DNA of 64,000 nt, from NCBI GenBank assembly GCA_030248215.1, contig JASANG010000959.1:1-64000 (forward strand), given 5' to 3'. The stretch's first letter is position 1; every line of letters starts with the position of its first letter. The notes beneath the pieces are model-generated. The model saw nothing but the letters and a program-made list of their open reading frames with translations. It made no database searches and was not told where the DNA came from. This document shows, piece after piece, positions 1 through 13,700 of the stretch. The translations under genes were made by a program, and so were the position numbers. Source of the stretch: Enoplolaimus lenunculus (lineage: Eukaryota; Nematoda; Enoplea; Enoplida; Thoracostomopsidae).

Positions 1-2900
1 TCGTTGATCGTACCCGTAACACTATTGCTTGATTATTTTGCAAACCCTATTCACACGTAAACATGTTTACTGCGAGAACTTAGAACTGCAACTTGTGCAA
101 ACTGCAACTGCAAGTATTTGCATCAAATGTCTTTTTCAATACGAAAATAGTGACAAAAATAATTAATCAGACGACTGCAAGAAATATCAAACATAAGCTA
201 TAAATTATCAAGCCATGGTTCACTCGCTGTCGGCTAACAGCTTATTCGGCCGACATTAATAAGTTAACAGTCTGTCGTGTTTACATGGGGAATACGCAAA
301 TGTTATACGAGCGAGCGAAATTTTGTTAACCCTGTGCAATTGAGCAGGATGCTCAAAAACCTGTAAATGTGCTTTTTGTCCGTTTGTTCGGAAATGTCGT
401 ATCACATGTATCCCCCAACCTCTTTTAAATGAATTTATGTTACATTTGGTTGTTCGTCGAATGAGGTGAAGGTCGATTGAGATGTTGGTCGAAACAGAAT
501 ACACCCAATCCATCCAATTCTAATAAGGAATTCATCTTGCAAGGCTCTTCAAATACACGAACAATTGACTTCCTGAGTGTATTTCATTGTGAATAAATTG
601 CAGCTACAAGTACTCTGACTGAATTTCGGAACAAAACAAACAGCGCCAACTTTCAGCTACCACAAACATTCTCGGGTGAATGAAACGCAACCCAAAAATT
701 TTTTAACTCAAAGACGTTTTCAAGTTTTTCAATTTCTATTTCATACCCTGCAGATGCAAAACTGCACTGGTCGACCAAAACACAAGCGAACGAAATTCAA
801 GTGACTTGTAACAGTCGAAATATTAGGCTTAGGCTTATGCTTAGGCATAGGTATAGGCTCATTCTTACGCATAGGCTCAGCCTTAGACTTAGGCTTGGCT
901 TAGGAATATGCTTATAGTACTGTTCCGGCCATGTTCTATACATTGGCCGCTATATATTTTCAGTGAATTTGCTTGCAGCTTCAAGAACTTCGAAGCTGTT
1001 TTATGACTGAATTTTCGTGGAATTTGCACGTGTTAGGTATTCAAGAACAAACGTGCACGTGTGAATAGGGCTTAACATTAGTGACAGATTTCTGTAGAGC
1101 ATAAAGTCCCCTTTTACCTTAATTTTTTCCTTCAGAAAATTGACACATATATAGATAGCATACAGTAAAAATTACGTTTCATAACATTTGCTAGGCCGCC
1201 CTGTCAAAAAGTTCTGGATCCGCCGCTGAAAACGGTCATTATGACTTCAAGCGCAATAGATTTTTAACATAAGTCAAATGTGCTAATACTTGTGCAAGAT
1301 TTTCTTGCTCAACCACAAAGTTGCAGAATTTTGAAAAATGTTGGCCGCCTTGCTATTCTTCATTCCGAGTGTACGTTGCTAAAAAGGTTGCATCGACAGG
1401 CGATTTCCAAAGAAGCCTATCAAGCCGTTAGCCATCCACTGGGAAAGAAAACCAAAGTTTTTACAAAATAAGATTTTGTACTAAAATTTCCATTTGGCTT
1501 ATCGTTTGATGCTCGCGTAATTTTTTCAGAATGGTATATTGAGCGTACCGGGTTACAAGTTTCTAGATCAACCTACCGGTTGCATCAATGGATGCTATTG
1601 GCAACGTCCGTTAAGCAAGCTGTGACGCACGAAATGTTAGCAGGAGCGCAATTGTTCCGGCTTTTGAAATTATTAACTTTACAGCGATTAGGCAATTAGG
1701 CAAAATGGATGTTGTTTGTCAGCAATCTGACTGCAAAATTTCATCTTCTTGAAACAAAAAGCGCGTCAGTATATTTAAAAATTAATTTTATCATTTTATC
1801 TCGTTTTTCATTAATTATTAACCGGGGACTGTGTTGGGTTTATTAACACAATACGTTTTTATCCGCAACATAAACACAGAATTCTTACGCAAAAAACCAC
1901 GTTTGAACTTTGTAGAAAACACTTATGTCATCAGGATAAAAGCCTGTATGTCTTGAAAATTGTCAGCCCCCAAAAATTTGATATATTTTATTGATATTTG
2001 CAATTTAATAATTACTCTTTTATACACACATGTTTGAAAAGTTATTTATTGTAGCAAAGTTGAATTTCAACGTTCTGCGGTTACTGTTGTTTTTACAAGC
2101 GAAACTTTTCAGTGAAATATGTCTTTATCTATGGATGGATATCGAAGACCGATTTGTGTCAAAATTCTACACAGGCTCGTAGCCAGCTCACCTTACTAGG
2201 TGGGGCTAAATATTTTTTCAGGAGGGGCATTTAAGGGTTTTAGTGTCTTATTTTACAGGGGGAGCTCGGCATCCCCCTGCCCTCCACCGTTGGCTACGGG
2301 CCTGATTTCACACTGGAATTTTGTACAAAAACTATCTGCACTGTTGTAGCCTCATGTGTAGAATACGAGTTTTACCATTTGCAACTGCAAATTTACCAAC
2401 AAGGACTGTTCAATTATACGTTTATCGTTAACGTAGCCCATGAATGGAATAGAGTCGGAACAGTAGCATAACCATATTCCTAAACATAAGCCTAAGCCTA
2501 TCTAAGCATAAGGATGAGCCCATTTTTAAACATGTCTAAGCCTAAGCAAAAAACTTATAGTTAGTTTAAAGCTTAAACTGACTCTCTTACAGTCTCGCAT
2601 CTTGCACGAAATACTTGCAGCTGCAATTATTTTCAAAAAACATTCTGGTTGACCAATCAGACTGCTGGTGCATGAAATTCAAGCGACTTGCAACTACATT
2701 CACAGGTGCGAATTAAATTAAATAGCATGCATTGCAATGAATAATTTGCAACTGAAAGAACTTCAAAGCTGTTTTGTGACTAAAGTTGCGCGTGCAAGTA
2801 GCACGTACAAATTTTTGCTGCAAATACTAGCACTTGTGCATAGGGCTTTACACTTAGCATAAACTTAGGCTACTTGTTCCACATCTAAAAGTAACATTGG
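1..2900. repeat. Nested dispersed inverted repeats (CCCTATTCACACG family)
   Basis: No gene is seen here. An element at 45-1072 starts CCCTATTCACACG and ends CGTGTGAATAGGG, with degenerate GTGCAAGTTTTTGCA-like arms; a TTAGGC-type element (822-946) sits inside it. A second, broken copy ends at about 2852 (TTGTGCATAGGG) and again has a TTAGGC-type element (2452-2597) within it. Other copies lie at 6211-6556, 54279-54500 and 57043-57560. Confidence 0.6.
2172..2303. mobile_element. MITE-like element, 'GTAGCCAGCTCACC' family
   Basis: Short element with ends CGTAGCCAGCTCACC and GGCTACGGGCC and an inner GC-rich block (GGGGGAGCTCGGC). Related copies, some broken, are at about 3885-4025, 11705-11860, 24140-24325, 53795-53945 and 58825-58995. 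Confidence 0.6.
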
Positions 2901-2903
2901 TCA

Positions 2904-5900
2904 TATATAAATAACTGTATGTTCTAGAATATTAACAATCTCTTAGTCTGATGACTGTTTAGGCCGGTAACGTTCAAAGTGACAGTAGATAATTCATCAA
3001 GGCATATATACTATACTGTCCATAAAAACAATATTTTCTTTATATTAATACAATATTAATGTTTGAATCTATTTCCCATGTTTACCTTAAAAGAAATTTT
3101 GTTCTTTGTACCTGTTGTTTTATATCGAAAACTATTTAATAGACCCTATACCGAGACATGATCTATCTCTTTTTTGGACTGGATTGGCCAGCTAAACTTA
3201 AGAATATAAGTACTCCAACGTAGGTAAACTTCAATGAATTTAGGTAACACATACTTTGTGTTATCAAATTCTGTACGGAACGGATTTGCTCCGACAATAT
3301 GCATGATTTTCGGATACGATTCGTTTATAAACTAGATTCAGGAAACTGACTTCTATTGGTTCATGGAAGAGAAAAAACGGTTTGATTTATTTCAGGCATA
3401 TTCTGTGTTTAATAATTAAATTAATTACGAAATTGTTGGAAGTAATTCAAAGGATTCGCATTATGACTATTACTTCACTTACGATTCTTTGCATAGTTTT
3501 ATTTATGTGCGTCGTATTTAGCACGCAGATGTATATTATTGTAAGTTATATACATATACATGTATATACACATATATACATATATATGTATATGTATATA
3601 TTTGTATATATGTGTATATACATGTATGTATATGTGTGTGACGAAATTGATTTTAGAAGAGAATATTCAGGTATAAGTTTCAGGGGGAATAGATATTTTT
3701 CGGGCATTTGATTGCTTACCAGTTTAAAAAAATTCCAGTATGTTTATTCATCCTGTTTGAATACAGCAATAATTGTTCACGCAACTTTGTTTCAGTACAA
3801 TTTGGAGCCATATGGGGACCCTGATTTCGAAAGCGCCATCGGTTAGTCTGCTAACGTATTGCTTATATTCGGACCGTAGCGAGTTTACCTTGCTAGAGTG
3901 GCTAACAGTTTGTTGGAGGGCATGGACAAATTAACGGTCACTTACAAGCGAAATTGAACCTTTTCGGGGGGGGGGGGGCAAACTTATTCTCCGGAGTCTC
4001 CGCCCTCGACACCCAAGTTACGGATTCATCTCATATGGAGTTTTTGAAGCTTATATTGAACATGAAACACTGACCTAAGCTACCATATTCCCAAATCTAT
4101 GTAGCATCTATCACCAGTTAATAACCAGTCGTAGTAGGACTACATGTATTAAATGAAGCTCGAACATACGTAAGCAGTTAAGCTAATATGCAAATTAGTA
4201 TTAGGTAACTATTCATTTATCGGTTTTGGTGGTTTGTAAACCATTTATTCAGGTTTCTCGCATCCAATTGGTGCTAAAATTCGATTGCTTGCAACTGTAA
4301 TAATTAGCGAAATAATGTAAAACGTCCTAATTTAGGCTTAACTAATTATGCAAATTAGCCTGTAGCTAATAATCGGCTTAAAAAATTTTAAAACTCCAAT
4401 GCGAGGTTAACACCCCAGTATAATTGGCGTTCAAACAAAAAAGTTTATCAAAATCGGTCCAGCGGTTTTGAGATTCTTTTCGAACGGACAAATGGACAGA
4501 CGGACAGACGGGCAGACAGATGGACGGACAGACCTCCACCTTTCGACCCCAGAGTAAAAAACATAAAACGTTTCGCGAAACACCGAACTGCGCTCGGAGT
4601 TTTGTTTCGCTCAATAAGTTTTCAAACAAGCCAACTCCGAAAGCTGCGGATATTAATTTTTCCTCATATAACTAGGGCCGATCAAATTGCGAAAAAGCTG
4701 TTAAATTTTAAAGTATTTGCCTTTAGCATTTGTTGCGGCTGAAATATCCAATTTTTTTATTAATATTTATTATATTTCAGATCGACGGGCAGCCAAACGT
4801 GTTGTCGACGCAATCGACAAAATATTTTAAAACTGAAAACTACAATTATATGTAAACATAAAACCAGGTTGTGAAATGTGCGTGGCACCTGATGTCATTT
4901 AATAGAAACCAGTTCATCACCAGAGTCGCTCATGTTACTTTACGAGGATTATCGATTTCGCACTAACTAGTGTACGATACCCGTAGCACCTTTCACCAGT
5001 TAGTAACAGATTTGTAAACAAGTGAACCGAAACAGCTACAAGTGTGAAATTCGAATCACATGTAGGATCAATCAAGTTAAAAATGATTTAAATTTTGAGA
5101 AGAAGCCATCACTGGCTTGTTCTAATTTTACGGGACCTATAGTCAACTGATGATTGGTGCTATATACATTTAAGAATATGGACATAAATTTCACAACCGA
5201 CAGTCAAGGATATGAGAATTCTGTATTCTTCAATTATAATATAAAACATGTGAAAAACTGTGAAATATTACAATAAACAACAATATTGTGCATCGGAGTC
5301 GAAATAACTGATGCCGAGGGTATCTCCCATCAGCTCCCTATCCCCTACCCACAAAAAATATCTTGAAGTTTCTAAGACTGACTGGAATTTAAAACTTTAA
5401 TTGTTTTAAATAGCTGAGAAATTCGTCTGTGAAATGGTTAATTCGTGTAAAGTCTTTATCCAAAAATTACTATAGCAACTTATAGGACATAAATTTCTTC
5501 CTTTCAAGAAATGGTTGCCTCATATTCAAGGATCTTTTGATGTTATTGTATGCAAATGAGGTACTCTGTTCATATTCTTAACAGTGTATATAATTATCGA
5601 AATTCAAGGATATTTTGGGTTGAGGTCTATGCTTCTCCAACCAGAGGTTGCATCTTAGACGAATCTTAAGTTGTACAATTAGATAATTTGTTTAACTTTG
5701 GTTCTTTAATTTGATAGCAAATCATTTCCAAAGACTTATACTCTTAAAAATCAGCAAAACTAGTTTTATTTCAGACATATTTGTCTTCAGAAATATTTCT
5801 GTTAATCGTTTTTGGAACAAAGTTTTAAACTTAATGTCGAAACGTTTCAGATCCACATTTGTGAAAAATTCAGAAATAAAAATCTGGAATCCATCTAGGA

Positions 5901-6200
5901 TTCAATCCATAGTCTGGATTCCGTATTAAACATAATTGTCTTAAAAATGTCAGACAATATTTCTTGCATATCGGACGATTTATTTTGTGTACAGGGGCGG
6001 GCGTCTGTGTCTCCCTGACAACCTGATTCATGCGCGGCATATCCAACCCCGTTTTCTCGTACTCTTTCATGGGCTGCTTGTCATGACGAAAATAATATAA
6101 TTTTACTTGGTATGCAACTGCTAGTTTGGCTGGTCGAGGCCTACGTGGTAAACAGATTTTAAGACCAGAATACATACCATAAATGTCGGCAATCATATAA
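2904..6200. other. Intergenic DNA with microsatellite and repeat copies, no gene seen
   Basis: AT-rich sequence without a supportable exon. It holds a TATACATG-type microsatellite (3547-3640), a 12-base G run near 3967, broken copies of the TAGCACCTATCACCAGTT MITE family (about 4075-4200 and 4960-5195), and the 4310-4640 repeat listed separately. Confidence 0.6.
4310..4640. repeat. Dispersed repeat with GGACAGACGGACAGACGG tract
   Basis: Contains AAATCGGTCCAGCGGTTTTG followed by a run of GACAGACG/GACGGACA units, a kind of sequence common in invertebrate dispersed repeats. A shortened copy in the opposite orientation is at about 54560-54705 (shared CCTAAATTAGGAC, AGCTAATTTGCAT and GCTCGGAGTTTT blocks). 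Class not determined. Confidence 0.6.
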
Positions 6201-6210
6201 ACTATATTGA

Positions 6211-6556
6211 CCCAGCTCTTGCAGCTGCAAATTGCTTGTGCGCGTTTTTCAGCGACAGCGTGCCGCTACAATTTACATGTGCAATTTTTTGCAACGAGAT
6301 CTTGCAATGCAATATATAAGTGCACATTTTTACCGCTAGAAATCAGAACTGTAATTTACACGTGCAAGTTTTTGCAACGTGAAATTATAGCTGCAATTTA
6401 CGCATGCACATTATTGTAGCTATAAACGTACCACTGCAATTTGTACGTGAACTGTGTTTCAGCGAGAGCTTGCACTTTTAACTGCAAACATGCAGCTGCA
6501 AGCTTAACGAGAGTGTTTCCGAATAAATTTGCATGCGTTAGTTGCAACTACAAGTT
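6211..6556. repeat. Degenerate tandem array of CGTGCAAGTTTTTGCAAC units
   Basis: About six diverged units of the arm sequence of the CCCTATTCACACG family, each with a TTTACACGTGCA-like and a TTTTTGCAACG-like block. No coding content. Confidence 0.55.
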
Positions 6557-6649
6557 GTTTGTCGCTCTAAAAACGTCTATGTCCAATTTGTTGCTTGTTT
6601 GAATCTGACGTTTCAAATTTTAAATTTAACGCAAACATTTCATAACAGA

Positions 6650-7170
6650 AAAACTTAGTGCTTAGGTATAGAAAATAGAACCTATAGAACACGGTCGTAC
6701 TAGTGTATAAGAGTATTCCTAAGCACGTAAGGGTAAGAATGAGCTTATGCCTAGGCCTAAGCGTACTCCTAAACGAAAAATTAGTCAAAAGGTTAAGTTT
6801 ATTCTATTGTAGTTCCACAGAAAACGTTCCGCTTCTGATCTTTACATGGGCCGAAAATCGCATGTTTTAGTAGACACCGCAATACTAATAATAGTTGTAG
6901 CACGGCTTTGCGTTCTTCCGAGATAGTAACGCACGCAGCTCCCATGCGCTAAGTGTGCGGCACGAGAGCCTCGCTATCTTGCTGTGCAATTGAATAAACG
7001 AGTACACGCACAAGTGTGGAAGGAGTGCGATAGCACGAGTTTTGCACGACTACGCTGCGCGAGGTCTTGAGGGCCGATATAAAAACAGGGGCGGAACAAT
7101 ATTATAAGCATATTTTTAAACTTAAGCCTAAGCCTAAGCCTAAGCATAAGCGTAAGAATGAGCATATTCA
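6650..7170. mobile_element. Two TTAGGC-type MITE copies flanking unique DNA
   Basis: A copy at about 6650-6850 ends with the family terminus GATCTTTACATGGGCC after an inner TTAGGC/GCCTAA region; a second, truncated copy at 7075-7170 starts with CAGGGGCGGAACA and runs into four CCTAAG repeats. Between them (6880-7070) is a GC-richer stretch of unknown nature. Confidence 0.55.
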
Positions 7171-7277
7171 TGCAGTTCAAACAAGACGTTGCTCTGTCAT
7201 TAATACAAAAAAATACAAAAACATAGTCCATGTTAATAGCGGCCTATTCACTGCAAAACGCGAAGACTATGGCACTT

Positions 7278-7542
7278 ACTGTAGCGACCCGAATAATAGC
7301 GGACTAATAAGAGGATGGTAGTAGTCCGTATCCCTAATAAGAGACAGTAGCGGATACAGTTCCTATTGACACAAAACAAACGTTTAATTCAAAAGATAAT
7401 TGCAATATAGGATATTTATCAGTGACGAAGGGCGGCGAAGGCGGGTTAAAAACAATCCGTAACCGAATAACAGGGGGTTACCTTTTTGAAAGGCGAAACA
7501 AATATCATTCTACTCCTCTTATTTGTGTCCGCTACAGTAGTG
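7278..7542. mobile_element. MITE with TACTGTAGCG termini
   Basis: Inverted ends TACTGTAGCGAC and GTCCGCTACAGTA, each followed by AATAATAGCGG / CTCTTATTTGT-like sequence, enclosing about 240 bp without coding capacity. It lies 3' of the lipocalin gene. Confidence 0.55.
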
Positions 7543-7734
7543 ACTGGAAGATGTAGGTTTAGGATTAGAGTTATGTTTAGGTTTACGGTTAGATTTTAGG
7601 TTTGTGCTTAGGCTTAGACTTGGCTTAGTGACAGACCCCTAAACATGATGCAAACGAAAGAAATGATGGTACAAATAATTATTTACAAAATGGTTCAGTT
7701 CCTTATGCAGTTTGCAAGGTGTGAATAACAAATG

Positions 7735-10700
7735 CTACTGAGCGTTGAATAATGTTGGTGGAAATGTGCATAAATTGTTATCCACAGCCGATACAATATT
7801 AAACAACCGTGTCCAACTGGATGCAAGTCCTTTTTGTTCGAGCACTCTGAAAATAACATCACATAAGAACACATTTTTACAACGCTTAGGCTTAGACTTA
7901 GACTTAGGAATATGCGTAATATAAGTACTGTTACGCCCCTAAAGGCAACTTTGGCCATATCTTGTATTCAACGACTCTAACGGAATGTAAATTCCGACTT
8001 TCGACCAGAAATTCTACTTTATTCCAAGTGCTATCTTTATTATGCTGTTCGCAAAAACAAATTCTGGTGGTCTCGGCTACAAGAGACTCGTAAAAAACGG
8101 TGCAAAACTCAAAGTAACAAAGGGTTTTGTACTTATTTAATTCACGATCAGGTTTGATGCCGAGTAAACCTGCAATCCGTTTCTAGACAGACATTGCAAT
8201 GTAAGATTATTGCTGGATTGCAGTTCTAGGCAGACATTGCAATGTAAGATTATTGCCGGATTGCAGTTCTAGGCAGACATTGCAATGTAAGATTATTGCC
8301 GGATTGCAGTTCTAGGCAGACATTGCAATGTAAGATTATTGCCGGATTGCAGTTCTAGGCAGACATTGCAATGTAAGATTATTGCCGGATTGCAGTTCTA
8401 GGCAGACATTGCAATGTAAGATTATTGCCGGAACGCAGTTCTAGGCAGACATTGCAATGTAAGATTATTGCCGGATTGCAGTTCTAGGCAGACATTGCAA
8501 TGTAAGATTATTGCCGGATTGCAGTTCTAGGCAGACATTGCAATGTAAGATTATTGCCGGTTTAGCAGTTCTGTTTGATTCAACTTTCTGTAGTAAAATG
8601 TAAATTAGTCAAATTCCAGTTGTTTTTTATTTTTCAATATGTATGTCGTAGGTCAATCTGCTATTCAGGGCAATTACCAATTGACCTAGGCCAATCTGCT
8701 ATTCTGAGCAAGCAGCAGTTTGGCCTATGCCAAGTAGCGTTTGTAAGATATAGCAAAACAACAGTGATGTAAAACCAACGCTGCGTCGTTATCGGTATGG
8801 TATCTGCCAAATAATCAAATCTGATTGGTCTATAAGTTCAATTGCAGTTTAGCCCTGGCGAAACTGCGATTACGCCAAATAGCAGATTGACCAAGGCCAA
8901 TTAGTAATTGACCTGAATACCAGATTGGCCTACGACATGTACACCAGATATTCCGCTGCGATTCAAAAAAGTTGCACATTGCACGCAAATGATTGTGCGT
9001 TGATTTCTGCTACACTATAAAAAATGGGGGTCAAATTGACTCTCTGGGAAACAGGCTTTTCCTTACTACACAAACTGAGTCAAATTTGACTTCGCTAGAG
9101 TCAAGAGTAATCAGGAAAATCCTGTTTCCTAGAGAGTCAACTTGACTCCTTATTTTTTACAGTGTACGTAAACTCACCCATTGACTTCTTGTTCAAACTT
9201 TTGTTTATATTTTACTGGATCTCGAGCGTAAACGTATATCGGATAATTGCAATTGACAGATAAAATCACATATTCGTAACGATTGAGCTCATCGCGGGGA
9301 CCAACACGCAAGATATAAACTGAAACACAGTAAACAATTCGTTGAAAAAATTGTCTAGTGACACTTGGGCCCGTATTCTCAATTGCATATAGCACCTATC
9401 ACCAGTTAGTAATAGGTTTTCAAACTAACGAACTGCTACAATTGTAGATCTTTAAATTTGTATAGCAATAGAGTAAATCGAATACAGTAAATATGTTTAA
9501 TTTCAAACCTTTATATTGCCTGGTTCGAAAGTTACAAGACCTAACACCAACTGGTACTAGGTGCTACACGCATTTCAGAATACGGGCTTAGAGTGGAAAA
9601 ATAGATATATAAGTAGCAGTTCGGCACTATGCCAAATATAGTAATTTGTACTTGGGAGATATATCTAAGAAACAAAAAGTGAAACCAACGCTGATTGGTT
9701 ATCGGTAGTGTGTTCATCTCTAAGCATAATTAAGTCTGATTAGGCATGCAAGTCACAAAAGAAGATTAGTCTATACCAAACTGCAATTAAGTCCGGGGGT
9801 CAGTGACCACCAACAATTGATATATGGCCTGAATAACCGCTTGGAGTACGACACATGAGGGAAAATTTTTTACGATAAAACATTTGTTGTTGCAAAATGG
9901 TGTGCGGTTTTTACCAGCATTTTTTTACAGACTATAATTTTTGTATCAAACCAATGACAATATTTTGCTATGAAATTGCAAAAGGTTTGTTCGAGCTTAA
10001 CGCTGGTTCAAAGTAGGTTTGAACATAAGTATACCGTTCAGTGGACTTGGATTGCTCGAGGTTTGAAATATAAGCTGGCCAGGAGCCCGAACCATGGCGT
10101 AACCTGAGCTAATTTGCGGTCGACCATTTGGTGTTCCTTCGGTTGTGTACTCGAACAAGTTGAATATTGTTCCAGCAGCCCCGGATCCTTGATCACCAGA
10201 ACCAACTGTTGTAACTGAAACATGCTACGGTAAACAAACAGGCGAAACCAAGGGTCGACGAAGCTCTGCCCTTTACATGAAAAAGATTAACTTCTTTCTG
10301 GGGGCACTTTTTAGTATTTTCGATTGCAGACTGCGATCAACGATGGCTCTTTTCTGTAATGTGCCCATCAACTGGCGGGTGCCCAAATATAATCGTAGGT
10401 TGAACTTTTTCCTGCTTGGTTCACCTTTCTCTAACCTTCCTGATCACTTCGCATTGAAATTAGGGCCCATGATACTTTAAGGGGCGTCCAGGTTAACGGT
10501 GGGTCTATAAAAGAGTACGTTTAGATTTTAGATTACATTTATTCTTAGGCTTAAGCTTAGGCTTAGCAACACATTCTTGCAACGCTTAGGCTTAGGCTTA
10601 GGCTTTGGAATACGCTTAATCTACTGAAATTAGAATCGTTTAAAATTTCGACTATATAAGGTCCTCTAATAAAATTTTGTCGAAAAGTTTAGTGGTTTGA

Positions 10701-13700
10701 TGCATTCAGTTCGACATAATTGGTGAACATGAGTTTAATTTGCACCTTGGTGACTTGATGGTGAAAATTTGAACATCATTCGAATTACCGCCGTAAACAG
10801 TGTTGAATGTATATAAAATGCCTATCTTGTTAACAGTAAATTTTTCGGTCGCAAGCACCATCTTTGGACCTCTAAAAACCGAATTTTTGAAAAATTGAAA
10901 TTTTAGCGCAGAGTGTCGATTTTAAGTTCAAGCGAATTTTAAATTAGCAAAAAATTTCAAAATTCGATCAAGTTTCGGCAAACACTTTTAGGCGGACTCA
11001 CAACTAAAAAAGGCCAGAATTTGGACTTAGCAATCGTGCAGAAGAAATACGCTTTTCATTCAAGTACGAAATATTATTTTACCGTGAAAATCAAATCTAA
11101 ACTGAAAAACACTGCCCGCCGTTGTTAAAAGCTCAAATTCATAAATTGAAATAAAAATTAAAATTTACACTTAACAACAATAATCATTTGTCAAACTTAC
11201 ATGTTATCATGCTGCAAGGACCAAGTGACATCGGTGGACTGTATACTACCTGTAATTATATTCTTGCACTTAAATAAGACATTGGTATCGGAATATTAAT
11301 TTCCGTTCAGCTAAACATCGGTCAATGTTAATAATTGAACCTGTCCACAAAGCCTGAACGTAAACCTCTAAGCCTCAACCTAAGGCTATGCCTAACTGGA
11401 GGCCTAGGGATAAATGCATATATAATTCTATTCCTGAGCGTTAGCATTAGTGGTTTGTATGACCCCAACTCTCCATGTTTCCAATCGGACAGAATCCTAT
11501 AACGAACATGGATTGGATTGCTATTTGTTGATGACAATATAGTTGAAACTCACATATAAATGATTACTTAATTTTTAACGTATTTATTCTGCAAACAGCA
11601 CGTTCTATGAAAATAAATTCACCAAAATCATAACTTTTTAGTATTAAACATTTCGCCTGCATTCGTTTTCCGTTTCCGCTTCCAGCAGTTTGAGAAAACA
11701 TCCTTCTCCGTTGAGCCAGCTCACCTTGCTAGGGGAGCTAAAAATTTGAGGGGCATTAAAGGGTTTTGATAACTTACAAGCAAGGTTGAAAATTTTACAG
11801 GTGGGCCAGAATTTTTACAGGGGCGGAGCCCCCCTCCCCGGCCCCCTTCAGCTTAACGGCACACCGTACCGCTTTAAATGGCTTGGCAATAGGGGGTTGA
11901 CAAACCAATCCACCACGTGATTTTCAAAAATTTTACGCCTTCGGAGCTATACCGGATAAATACCGTTTTATTCACGTCCTACTCTCGTCTAAAGATCATC
12001 AATCACCTATTGATGAGTATACAACCTAATAAGAATTATCAAGCGATACAAATTTACGTAAAAGCAGGCGTTGCTTTTTGTCCTGCTCAAACTTAGATTT
12101 GGGGGTTAATCTCGCCTGCAATGCAAATAAACTTGCTAAAATTTTCAACATTCAACCGAAGGGGTTTGTTGCCGTGTTGCAAAGTGCAATCAAGGTTCTC
12201 ATCAAATTCACAGCCATAAAGTGAGAAGAGTCCGCACAAAAACGCAACGCGCGCTGGGTACTTGTTTTCTATATTAGAATACACTGGAATACTTTTGTCT
12301 AAAAGAACACTCAGAATAATATTTCTGAGATTTAAGAAAAAAATTTCTCACATTTATGAAATATAATTAACAAGGCGCACTTGAAAAGTATTTCTGTGTA
12401 TAACAGAAAATGTTTCAGAAAAGGTTTGAAATAAAGTCTGAAAAGAAACGTTTTTCAGTTATTTTTTAAAAATTGTCTTAAATCTCAAAAAAACTTGTCA
12501 AATTTTCTGACTAAATTCAGAAATACTTTTTTGTGTGAAGCGAACCAACCTGATAGTATCGTCCCATAAACGCGGCGAGATCAAAATTTTTTACCGGAGT
12601 AGGTTTCGGATTGCAAAGCGGTGATGACGATTGCGTCAGAATACCTTGAAGTACAGCAGCGTTGGTTTCAGCTGTGCTCTGCGGAATGGCTCTCGTTCCA
12701 TTACCGACTAACGTAGACGTGCTGCCTTGGTCGGTGAGGGCACTATACAGCACTGATGATAAGATGTCTCCACCGGAGCTTAAACCATCACCTTCGGGTG
12801 GGCCGCCTCCAATGTTTCCAAATAGCCCACCAAGGGCACCCAGGGCGCCATCAGAAGAACTGCCGGTTCCGAGAAATGTTTGCAGTAATCGACCGACAAT
12901 ATTTCCGTTTCCGGTTGCAAACGGACTAGTGTCCGCCGGATAAATTGGGCTGCTTTGAGGTTGAGAATATAACGACGATGGTTCGTATTGTGGTTGTCTA
13001 CGGCGAGCTCCTGTAGCCCCTGATGACAGTAGACCAAGAACCCCGCCACCCCCAGAGTTGGCGTTTTCAAGCTGAGCCGTTTGGGCAAACGGATCTGGTG
13101 CGCCAGATAGCACTGGAAACGCGCCTAAATTATTGGCAGCCCCAAGCGACGAAGCTGAACCTAGACTACCAAGGCCGTTTTGATTACGACTCACAGTATC
13201 GGTGCCACCACTGCCACCTAACAACGCTGCTAAGCTTGCTCCTAACACACCGCCTCCCGGACCAGAGGGAATCGCACCAACTGGGCCTGGAAATCCTGGC
13301 CGAATGTTTAACGGGCTTGGATACGCTCCAGCAGATTGACCAAACGGATTTCCGCCGACACCGGATGGACCTACCGGAGCAAGTGGAGCCTTTGGCAGAG
13401 AAGGAAAGATGTCCGGAATACCGGCTATCGATGAAACGTTGCCTCGAGGTACTGTAGCATTACTTGACCGATTATACCGATTGTTGTTCGCCAATGGTCC
13501 CAATAGATTTGTTAAAAATGCTGCGTTGCTTCCAGTTGGCACGCGACGCTGACCGGCATAGTCAAACGGTTGCTCCGGAATAACACCTTGAAGGACTGGC
13601 GAAAACAAGCTTGAAAGCTGTGGTTGTAAGCCAAAGTATTTCTCGAGTCCTTTTGGCACTACCGGTTTCGGTGGGACTGGGACTAGGCTCGGAAGAGAGT

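Noticed and set aside
7965-8160. Open stretch considered as last lipocalin exon (LLGIKPDRELNK)
   Set aside because: Phase does not fit exon 4; the 7846-7735 exon fits in phase and supplies the expected final Cys.
12093-12284. 63-residue open frame after lipocalin exon 1
   Set aside because: No in-phase acceptor, and it overlaps MITE sequence (GCGCGTTGCGTTTTTG); the 11249-11201 exon fits instead.
12662-13457. Open frames on the plus strand and another minus frame across lipocalin exon 1
   Set aside because: Shadows of the GC-richer low-complexity coding exon.
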